From Dimorphilus gyrociliatus (lineage: Eukaryota > Annelida > Polychaeta > Dinophilidae), in the NCBI GenBank assembly GCA_904063045.1, contig CAJFCJ010000002.1, positions 3,715,891 to 3,779,890 of the forward strand: DNA of 64,000 nt, read 5' to 3'. Below are positions 23,313 to 33,703 of this stretch, piece by piece; positions within the stretch are counted from its first letter, which is position 1, and every line of letters starts with the position of its first letter. The position numbers and the translations under genes are program-made. The notes under the pieces are model-generated. The model had not been told where the DNA came from. It saw nothing but the letters and a program-made list of their open reading frames with translations, and ran no database searches.

Positions 23313-25455
23313 ATGCCGGGTCACCCTCCTCCACCCGGAGCTCACCGGTCTACAGCACAATTGTTGGATCATCATTACGATAATCCTTCTTTTGTACCTG
23401 AAGTTCAGCCAAGAATTCCCCAATCTCAACCCAGATCGAATCTAGTTTCTGAAGTTCCTCCTCCAAAACCCCACAATGGAGGTTTGTTTAGAGCGAGAGA
23501 AAAATACGGACCTCCTGGTCATCAAAAGTATGGATTAGGCAAAGATTACGTTCCAAGGTACAGAACGGATTACGGTCATAACCGTTATGGAATTAAAATG
23601 GATTCAAATGGAAATCCTATACCCAGAAGGGTAGACCCTTTTGGTGGTAAGTTTAAAAGATTTTATCTAAATTCTTCATCTTAAACTTTGAAAATTTTTT
23701 CATTTTTACTTACGTCACAATCCAAAGAGTAAGCATGTATAAAATATTTGACTATTTACTTAACCATTTGCCAAGAAAACAACCATGTATGGGATTATCT
23801 GCGACGCCGCTGAGAAAAAGAATTAGATCAACGAATTTCATTAATCATTATTTATGTAGTTAATAAAAAAAAGTCTAGCAAAGTTAGAATTTTATCTTAA
23901 GCAATATAATTCTTGTAGGTGGGAGACATCCAGGAAATTCAATTTTCAGAAGAAATCACTTTGCTAATTTCGGTAGAATTGGGCGATACGGTCCACGAAA
24001 CCTTTGTGGTTGCAGCAGAGGTATTATTGCCGCAATAGTTGGTTCTTTGTTATTACTTGCAGCAGCGGGTATTGCTTTGGGCACTTATTTTGGCATTAAA
24101 GGTAGCTATTACTCTCTCGGTGGCTTCAACTTTTCTATTGCAGAGATATTTTCTTTCAGAGGCTACTAAAAGTCCTTTACCCGCGAATCCAATGGGTCCT
24201 ATACGATATTATCAATTGAACGGAGCTTTAGTTCCATGTTGGATAAGAACAACTACACCAACCACTACAACTCCTGCTCCCACAACAACAGCTCCGACTA
24301 CAACAATAATAACAACAACCGAGCTTACGACCACAGAAGCTACTACAACTGGTTATTCCTTAATTTATTTCCAACATAATACAGTATTAAAGTAAATAAA
24401 AAATCCGATTTTCTTCAGAAGCTACAACGACTGAAGCAACAACAACTGAACCCACAACTACGATACCAACTACTACAGTTGAGCAGACGACTACTTTAGG
24501 GACGACCACTTGCTATCCTTTTACTACCGATCCTACAACAACACTTGAACCAACAACAACTGTAAAACCAACAACAACAGTCGAACCAACAACAACAGTT
24601 GCACCAACAACAACTGTAAAGCCTACAACTACAGTTGAACCAACTACTCCAAAAGCAACAACACCTAAGTTGACTACCGAACAAATAACTACCATGCTAG
24701 GTAAGTAACAACATCTCTTTATTTATTAGATGTCTCATTTATTATCTTTTTAGTTACTACGGATAATAGTACCATTGATCCAAATGCTACTGAGCCGACA
24801 AAACCCTGTAAGTAATTCAGTAAATCCAACTTTTTTGTAATTATATGTTTTAATTTCAGTTTCGAATACAACTGATGAGCTGACGACTATCGAGACAACT
24901 AGAAAACAGACTACTTTAGCTCCTACAACTACTAAGGAACCAACTACAACTGTTGAAGAAACTACAACCGTTAAAGAAACAACTACAACAGTTCGAACCA
25001 CAACTACACCAACGACAGTAGCACCAGAGACAACAACTCTAACAAGTCCCGAAACTACTTTGTGTATTTGGGTGACAACGACAGGTACAACGGCCACCAC
25101 TCCCGAACCAACGACAACAGAAGCAACTACAACAGAACCAACTACAACGGAAGCAACAACCACGGAAGAAACAACGTATATTATATAGGAAAATTTATAG
25201 TATATCATATATAATTTATAATTCTTTAACAGCACAACAGAGGAGCCAACGACGACAGTTGAACAAACTACCACAACAACGACTCCTGCTCCAACGACTC
25301 CCCCTACGACTCTAAAGTATTGTGATGAATTAACTACGTCTTATACACTCGTTACTCTTTACCCACTTTCTGCTGGAGCCATTATGAATAGGGCTTTGAA
25401 TACTTTCACTTTTGGAATATATATTGCAGTCATTTTTATTGGTTTAATATTATAA
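23313..25455 (+). CDS. Threonine-rich mucin-like membrane protein
   Basis: No named family. ATG at 23313. The N-terminus (MPGHPPPPGAHRSTAQLLDH, about 150 aa) is Pro/Gly/Arg-rich with a YDNPSF motif and is probably cytosolic. Then comes one membrane helix (GIIAAIVGSLLLLAAAG, about 24019-24090), so it reads as a type II protein. The rest is a Thr/Pro/Glu/Val/Lys repeat region with EPTTT, KPTTT and EATTT units (24245-25310), expected to be densely O-glycosylated. It is split by short introns at about 23649-23918, 24101-24159, 24350-24417, 24702-24753, 24808-24860 and 25172-25231. Cysteines occur singly between Thr runs (VPCWIRTTT, TTTCYPFTT, TTLCIWVTT, LKYCDELTT). The C-terminus is hydrophobic (FTFGIYIAVIFIGLIL, ending at the stop), resembling a GPI-signal or tail anchor. 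Stop TAA 25453-25455. Confidence 0.75.
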
Positions 25456-25802
25456 CCGAATTTCTGATTTCTTATAAAATAAGCTTTTTTTTGGATTGAT
25501 CAGTAAACGCATTTATATATTCATTTTGCATTTTATGTTTGCCTAGATTTAGCATCAACAATCTTTAAGATGTAAAATTTGTCTAATTATGTTGGATTTA
25601 AAACTGACGGCTTCCTGAATTATCAATCAAATGGAAACAATCACTTTTATTTATATATAAAACAAGTAACCAGTTACCTCAATTATATACTAATATATTA
25701 ATATTCTAATATATAGAATAAAACAATTAATAAATCGATATATTTCCCTTTCATGAAAAATGGAATTAATAGCATATGATAATAGCATAGAAAATATTTT
25801 GA
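25456..25802. other. Convergent spacer between mucin-like gene and thiolase fusion gene
   Basis: About 350 bases, AT-rich, between two gene 3' ends. No poly(A) signal stands out clearly among many A/T runs (AATAAA-like at 25720-25740). No coding sequence. Confidence 0.4.
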
Positions 25803-28800
25803 CTAGAAATCTTCGTCATCTTTATCATCTTCCGTAGCTGAAGTTCCCATCATATTTTTTAACGACACACCAGTTTTAGGTATTGCAATAATCGGGTGTA
25901 TAGCTGACGAAATGGAATTAAACAAACGAGGATGAATAACTTCCTGCGACGCTAATAGTTGTTTCATCCTATGTCTTTCCTGTACAAAATTACATGAATT
26001 TTAAACAGTTCAAACCATACGTTATTCTTCAATACAAACTTTCGGTAATTCAAAGCAAGCTGGACAATTTTCAGAAATAATAGGAAGATGATTCTGTTCT
26101 GCAAACTTTCTAAGCTCTTTTTCTCTGACATAAACTAGTGGTCGAATAACACGAAGATCACCCTCTCTATAACAAAACAAATATATAGATTGCAAATTAT
26201 AACATAAAGTTGTGTAACTTTTTAAAACGCTTATTACGTACTTAACAGTATAGCAGGCTTTCATCGTTCGCAAAAGACCATTATGAAATAACGACATCAT
26301 AAATGACTCGGCTAGATCATCACGATGTTGACCTAACGCCAAAACATTGTATCCCTCTCGTCTAGCAGCATGATAAATTCTTCCTCTTTTCATCCGACTA
26401 CAAAAGCTACAAATAGAAGTACAGCCTTCTCCTAATTCTTTTGCTGAACCTATTATATCTATTAGTTTTTCATTACAGAATGAAAAAAAATAATTAGGAA
26501 TTTGTGTAAGTATATAAATTTCAAGTGCTATTACCTTGTTCTTCATAAAAATACGGAACATTTAGAGAGGCAAGGTAAGCCTTTAATGGCCGCGGATTGT
26601 AGGATTCGGCTTGAGGATCAATAGTAACGGCTCCTAATTGAAACTCTATCCCCTTGAACGTCAAGAAAATTATAGAAATGACTTATATTATTTAAAAAGT
26701 TAGACATATTACATACCTTACTTTTTGCATAAAATTGATATTGATGCATAGCGTGTAATAGCGATAAAGAATCTTTACCTCCAGAAAGACATACAAGTAA
26801 CTTATCATTATTCTTTATCATAGAAAATTCTTCAATCGCCTTTAAGAGAATTAATATGGAACTATAGGCTATTTAAAAGTTAATTATAAATAAAAACCTC
26901 AGTCATCGGCTTAAAAATTGGTTTAGGAGGAGCATACCATTTGCCAACAACCATAGCGCCCCTGTCTTCCTCTTCAGTTGATTTTCTTTTTCTAATTTTC
27001 AACGGGCAAGACATTTTTTCCTTTTTTGCGGGTGGTTTATAATCATCCTCAGAAGATTTTTCCGCAACTTTTGGTATATTAACTTCAGATTTATTCTCAA
27101 AGCCACTTTCAAAGAAATCTATTAAACTCTTCTGACTATCGCTTGCTTGACTCTTAGCAAGACTTGAATCGCTTCTTCTATTGCTTGCAATAGAAGAAAA
27201 TATCTTTTTTTTGTCAGAGCTATCAACTGTATTGTTTGAATATTCTATAGGTTGAAAGGGTGAGACATGATTAATAATCATATTGGGTGTTGAAAGCAAA
27301 TCCGATATTTCCGATGGTAGAATAAACCATCTAAATTTCGAAGATTCCTCATCAAAGAGGTTTCGTTGATCTCCTAATGTAGTTTTAATCTACAGGAAAT
27401 TAAATATGTTATTCAACTTTTCAATAAAAAATATGAAGCTTTACATGTTTCCCCGCTTGGAATATCTCTTCAGCTTTACGAAGACAATCTGAAAAATTTT
27501 TTGGTAATGGTCCTCTATCTTCAATTGGAGAATCAGTATATTCCATTTTTCCATTTTTATACGTTATGTTACCCAACCACTTTCGACTTTTGAAAGTGTG
27601 TAAATTTTTATGCCGCCATTCTCCAGTTTCAGGATTAAATGTATACTAAGAAAAAAATTAATCATAACACTAAAAGTACAATATAAAAATAAGAATTTAA
27701 TTCACTTGAGGCAGTAATATCCATGCATTTTCAGCAGTCATAGCTACTGCTTCCAAAATAAAATCAATTTCCTCTTCAGGAGCAAAATAAGGTAAATTCA
27801 AACGAACAAATCCTGGACTATAATAAAATTGAAATATTAAATACTATTGCCAAGAATAATGAAATATATATCTACCGTAAAATTTCTCTATTTGAGTACT
27901 CGCCATATCTTCTCAAATGAACTCTGTCTAAACGATCATCCTCAGCTAACAATTCTTCAAACTTTTTAGCAAGTTTTTCGTCTATTCCTAACAGGTCCTA
28001 GTTCGCAATTTAACAGAGACGGTAAAAGAAGCTACTTTTAGCAAAATGAGTTTATACTTCTGCATATGGGCCGGCACAAGCGCAGCCTCCCCTTGCTTGA
28101 ATTCCAAACACATCATTTAAAACAGCACAAACAAAATTATGATGCAAAAATAATGATTTATGCTTTACAACAAAGCTGAAAATAGGTAATCGTGGAACAA
28201 CTCGACCTCCAAGAAGTTTTAAATTTTCTAAATTTTCCCATTTACTGAATGCTTTTCTAAAAGCATAAATAATTATATATAATTAATTATTTTGCGAAAA
28301 AATTCAATATATATGCTTTATACTTTGTTAAATTTTCCTCCAACTCCATAATAATGTCCGTTCCTACCGCTCGCTTTAATTGAAAAATTAAACCAACCCT
28401 TATTGATTCCACAATAGCTGGGGTACCTCCTTCTTCTCTCAACTCAACTTCTTGTTGATACCGATGACCATTTCGCCGAACCTGAAAAATATATGAATGT
28501 AAAATGTAATATGATTTTTATGATTAACATCACAACATACAAAGAAAACCGTTCCTCCTCCAGCCTCCGATGGTACTTTATTATTAAATAGCTTCTTTTT
28601 AGCTACCAGCAGACCTGTAGTTTGGATACCGCCAACAAACTTATGAGGAGAGAGAAATACTGCATCCTTGTAACACTGGGGTGTTTCTGGCCTGATAGGA
28701 CAAAGAGTATGAGTTTTCTTCTTGAATATTAAGAATGAAATTCACTTTTCTATCGGATTCATATCTATCGCCGTATATGGAGCTGCTGAAGCATAATCCC

Positions 28801-29808
28801 AAAAAGCTAAACATCCTAGAGTGTGGAGGAGAGAAGAAATTGTATCTACATCCACCAAAATTCCAGTAATGTTTGATGCCGCGCAAAAGCATCCAATTTT
28901 TAAACGGTCTGTAATAGTCTCGTATTTCTAGCAAGATAGAAGAATGTAAGTAAAGATATGAATATATACATATATATATATATATATATAACAAAATAAT
29001 CTACCCTCAGCTGTTCAAGTAAATCATTCAAGTCAATTGCTCCTTGACTATCTTCTTTTATTCGAATTATATCTGCACCTATTTCTCTCCATGGTAATAA
29101 ATTTGAATGGTGCTCATATGGGCCCACAAAAATTACCTGAAGCAATGTAATCATACACATTTGATAGAAAAGTCACATAACTCTTACAGGTGACCTATCT
29201 AAGTTTAAAGCATGAATTAGCTTATGAACAGCTCCAGTGCATCCACTTCCAGTAAATATCACAGCATCATGTTCACTTGCGTTGACAGCATTTCGCACAA
29301 TATCTCTGAAGAGTAAGCACAAAGATGTGGCTATCTTAGATAATCTCGTAAAATTACCTTGCTTCATGTCTGTACATAGTTGTTTGCAGTGATGTAACGG
29401 ATGTCGTAGTATGAGTGTTACCATATTCGGGAAGAATTTCATCGCGTATGTAATCCTCAATAAATTGAAGTGATCTGATGTAATGTAATCTAACATGAGA
29501 ACAACTTTGAATCACATAGAAATATTAGCTTACTTTCCAGATGCCGTATAATCCGTATAAACAACTAGAAATATTTTTATTAAGAAAGTTAGCTTCTTCG
29601 AATACGTATTAATAGGCCTACCGTTTCGAAATCCGAAAGGTCCTGAAAAGACCTTTTCTCTGCCGATTACGTTTTCATATATATATTTTAGGAGAACCTC
29701 TACACTCTCCAGAGTTTCCTCGTCTTGAGAAGCGGTTTTACGGAATTTTGGGAGATCGTGAAACTTTCTCGCAACAGGCCTTTGAGAAATACTCATATTA
29801 TCACTCAT
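25803..29808 (-). CDS. Class V aminotransferase (cysteine-desulfurase-like) fused to TtcA-type tRNA 2-thiolase
   Basis: One minus-strand gene whose exons run in frame from ATG 29808 to TAG at 25803. The N-terminal half is a PLP fold-type I class V aminotransferase: VYTDYTASGKSLQFIE, PEYGNTHTTTSVTSLQTTMY, FTGSGCTGAVHKLIHAL, PYEHHSNLLPWREIGADI, the PLP-lysine motif FLSPHKFVGGIQTTG, and a Cys loop QARGGCACAGPYA near 28090 where desulfurases carry the persulfide cysteine. The domain ends at PGFVRLNLPYFAPEEEIDFI (about 27800). A Lys/Ser-rich linker follows (27300-26900). The C-terminal half is a TtcA-like PP-loop enzyme: CLSGGKDSLSLLHAM (about 26790), CSFCSRMKRGRIYHAARREG (TtcA CxxC), LGQHRDDLAE, ENCPACF, and the tail QLLASQEVIHPRLFNSI. 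TtcA makes 2-thiocytidine at tRNA position 32 using an Fe-S cluster. Plausible role: one protein that mobilises sulfur from cysteine and thiolates RNA. Substrates are inferred. Confidence 0.87.
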
Positions 29809-30204
29809 GTTTTTATTTAAGAGCTTTATTCGAAGACTAATAATTTGCTTGGTGACTCTTTTATTAAAAAGTATTGCTTAATTCTAATTGACTATTTTAA
29901 AAAAATAATCCAATTCAAAAGAACAGATATTTTATTGGCTATTTCTTTTAAAAACTACCACGTATTTAAGAAAGTAGCCTATAGAGGGCACCCTTTTCAT
30001 ATAGGCCTACTAACTGAAGTTGCAAAAGTGAATTATGCTTAACACGCTGAAAAAGATAATTTTTTTTTAGTTAAAAATTTGGTCAGTGCTAGATTATAAT
30101 ATATTTTATTTTATTATATATTTAAAATCTATATTTTGAAATTCGAAAACGACCTTTGAAAACCTGTATCCGGTCTTTTTCGTCGTCGTGCTGAAAACAT
30201 TGGC
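29809..30204. promoter_or_regulatory. Divergent promoter region of thiolase fusion (-) and eL19 (+)
   Basis: About 395 bases between two divergent start codons. Next to the eL19 ATG, the pyrimidine tract CCGGTCTTTTTCGTCGTCG (about 30172-30190) resembles the TCT/5'TOP initiator of animal ribosomal-protein genes. The rest is AT-rich. The + frame at 29845-30042 has no domain and is not called. Confidence 0.5.
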
Positions 30205-31158
30205 ATGAGGTTATTAATTATCTCATTTTTATACGTGTTATAAGCTATATATACCTTAATTTTAATACCAATTTAGTCGGTTGTGTTTTTGTAGTTCACA
30301 TTGTTCAAATAAACTGAAAAATACTTTTATAAAAAGACTATAAAGTGTAAATTTATTTTCAGTACCCTGCGATTGCAGAAGAGGTTGGCGGCCACCGTTT
30401 TGAAATGCGGTAAAAACAAAATTTGGCTTGATCCTAATGAAACGAACGAAATTTCCAACGCAAACTCTCGTAAGTGTCAAACTTTCTGGATAATATTCAT
30501 CATTACTTGACATCTGACGTGATGGCACAATACAGACGTCATGAAACTCAGATGTCATCGTCAAATTTTATACTATATATACATTGATAGTAAAAGCATA
30601 TCTTTCTTTGCAACAGGACAAAACGTTCGTAAATTAGTTAAGGATGGTCTGATTATTCGCAAGCCTGTCGCAGTTCATAGTCGGGCCCGAGTTCGTAGAA
30701 ACGCTGAAGCTCGCAGAAAAGGCCGACACTGTGGAACCGGAAAGAGAAAGGGTACGGCTAACGCTCGTATGCCTGAGAAGATTCTTTGGATGAGAAGAAT
30801 GCGAGTATTGAGACGTTTGTTGAAGAGATACAGAGATTCTAAAAAAATTGATAGACATCTCTACCATGTTCTCTATTTGAAGTGCAAGGGTAAGTAAACT
30901 ATCCATCTCTTTTGCTGATCTATAATAATCTTTCCATAACTAATAGGTAACGTCTTTAAAAATAAGCGTGTGTTGATGGAACACATCCATAAAAAGAAGG
31001 CGGAACGTGCCAGAAGCAAACTTTTGGCTGATCAAGCTGAAGCCAGAAGACACAAGGTTAAGGAAGCTAGAAAGAGACGAGAGCAGAGAATTGCTGATAA
31101 GAAGCAAGAACAGTTGAGGCTCTACAGCAAGGAAGATTCCGCAACCAGTAAAAAATAA
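30205..31158 (+). CDS. RPL19: Ribosomal protein eL19 (60S)
   Basis: Large-subunit ribosomal protein. Four exons: 30205-30209, 30363-30469, 30617-30889 and 30947-31158, 198 aa, the normal length (about 196). The first exon carries only ATGAG, so the second codon is split by the intron. The protein matches eL19 throughout: [100 protein letters not shown], then the long basic C-terminal helix ([20 protein letters not shown]). A TOP-like pyrimidine tract lies about 20-35 bases upstream of the ATG. Its 3' end converges on the phosphofructokinase gene. Confidence 0.98.
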
Positions 31159-31516
31159 GTGAATACCATTTAAGAAATACACTTTATTTTTGGCTTGAAT
31201 GTAAAAAAATGTATTTCTAAGAGTTCACGTGTATTCGGTTTATAATACGGGAAAGCGCACATACAATGAATTTTTGAAAATCATTTTTAAGATGCAATCA
31301 AATCTTTTCTAAAATTGTATTAATCCGGAATTAAAGTATTCACACGAACTAAGTTTTTTGTAGTTGTTCTATAATCAGAAAAATATAGGTTCATCATTTG
31401 CAGGTATGCCTCAGAATTAAAATGCCAAAATATTTTTTAAAAACATGCATGGCACATGGTAGTAAACTAACTAAAAATTATAGACATATTATGTTTGAGA
31501 CAGCGGATCTTAAGAA
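31159..31516. other. Convergent spacer between RPL19 and PFK
   Basis: About 360 AT-rich bases between two 3' ends. No RNA gene or ORF recognised. Confidence 0.4.
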
Positions 31517-33661
31517 TTAAAAATGATTTTCATCATCTATTTCCTTTGCTCTTCCATCTATACTTTCAACTTCATAGATGCTCTCATGCTTTGCTAAAAT
31601 TCTGAGCAATGGTCTCAAATTCATCCACCACGCTTTTTCATTACACATTCTCCTGTTAAAATCAGAAATAGAGATAAGCTCCGTTACTGGTGTAAAACAG
31701 CTGATTCTCTTTCTGAGACCCAGCAAAGTTGCAGTCTCAGGTTTATCGGTGTAGACATCGTGACCACCTTCAGCGCCGGTCCTGCACTTTTTTACCATGT
31801 CAGTTAGCCAATCGACGCATTTTGCAGCCATTTTGGTTCCCATGTTACGGTCAAATGGCGAGGGAACTCCACCCTATTATTGTTATTATTATTAAAAGTT
31901 AATTTTGGTGAAACGAAAAATTCTCAAAGCTTAAGTACCTGTTGCATGTGACCAAGAACGTTCATACGACAACTGAAAATTTTTTTACCTTCTTCCATAT
32001 AGAGTCTATTGATGAATTCAGTCGTATAGTTTTTGTTCGCCTTTTCATTTCTGAAAATAAAGTGTTTTTTATGAATTTAATTTATTGAAATAACTAAATG
32101 TTTTCCCCTTCCCCACCAAACAAAAAGACAGTCTTATACTATCAACATTACGATCTTTGTCCTCCTTCACTAAATAACTTATATATGAAATGTGTGGTAT
32201 AGTTCTCGTTTGCTCTTTCGCTTCTTTAAAGTGGATTTAATTCACTTAAATACTCTGCAGATGATACATAAAATAACTCTCACCTCAATACTAAACCTCG
32301 CTTAACTCCATCTTTAATTTTGGCTGCCATATGCTTAACATCCTTTTGAAGATCCTCAATTTTGAAATCCTCTTCAAAGATATAGGCCGCATCGGCTCCA
32401 CCAGCTAAACCAGCGAGGGTCGCTAAATAGCCACAATAACCTCCCATTGTTTCTACAACAAACACACGATTTTTTGTGCCAGCGGCACTTTGCTTGATTC
32501 TATCGCAAATATCTGTTATTTCGTTAAGAGCAGTGTCAGCTCCTAACGAAAAGTCAGTTCCGGGTACGTTATTAGATATAGTTGCTGGAATAACGGTCAT
32601 TGGTATGCAAAATTCTTTAAAATCTTTTCTTGCAGCTTCCAACAAGACCACGGAATGGAAGGCTTCAAAGCCACCAACAATTAAAAGGCCATCAATCTTG
32701 TGCTCCTTTAGTTTGCTAGCGATTACGCTAAAACCAATCTCATTTGGTAGAGTTCTATTTGTTCCCAAACGAGCACCTCCGATTCCTGCCCAACCGTGTA
32801 CTTCGGTCCATCCAAGATGATGAACATCTCCTATTTTTAATCCTTCGAATCCATCATGAATTCCAATAACTCCATATCCGCTGGTTAAACTCAGTCGAAC
32901 GAACGCTCTCATAGCAGCATTCATACCACAGGCTGGTGCACCGACGCTCATAATACCCAAATTGTAAGGAAGCTGGAAAATATGAAATCTTGAAAATTTA
33001 ATTAATAAAAAATATACTAGAGTTCAATTTCAAGATTTCTTGTCTCTTTTTTTTTTTACATACAGTGTATAAAAATGATTTTTTCTATTTAGCATACTGT
33101 TTGTATCTTTAAATTGGATTGAGAACAGTAGAAGCAAAAGAATACGAAATGAACTCGCCAATGCGGCTGACGAACAAGCAAGAATGTTTTAAAAATGTGC
33201 TTTAATAAATAAACAACTTTAGAGAAGAGAATTTACAAAACTAAGCACAAAATATACATATAAAGGTTTGCATGGCTTACCAATTGGATTTGCTTTTCGG
33301 ATTTCTTAATAATTATAAATTATTTTTTATTAGACACTTTTTACGAAATAAATATACTATTTTCTTTAATTACTAATAACCTCCCTAACAAATTTACATA
33401 TGCAGCTAATATAATAAATGTAATATCAATATAGAAAGTATTCTAGATAGATAGATTGACATACCGCATGACGGGTTCCCTCAAGATCAGAAAGCTCAGA
33501 AGGCGGCTTAATTTTACTAAGCATTCGATAAGTATCCAGGTTATTCATGAAGCTCCTGCGAAGCGTATTGTTATGCAATTAAATTTATAGAAGTTTATCT
33601 AGTGATTAATCATTCTTTATAAGAATTAATAATTATTAGATAGAGCATGTAAAATGAATTA

Positions 33662-33703
<42 letters not shown>

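Noticed and set aside
24496-25274. Antisense ORFs rich in Val/Cys opposite the mucin-like gene
   Set aside because: They mirror Thr-rich ACA/ACT codons; splice structure and Cys/TM layout support the plus strand.
29845-30042. 65-aa plus-strand ORF before eL19
   Set aside because: No domain, AT-driven composition, lies in the divergent promoter.
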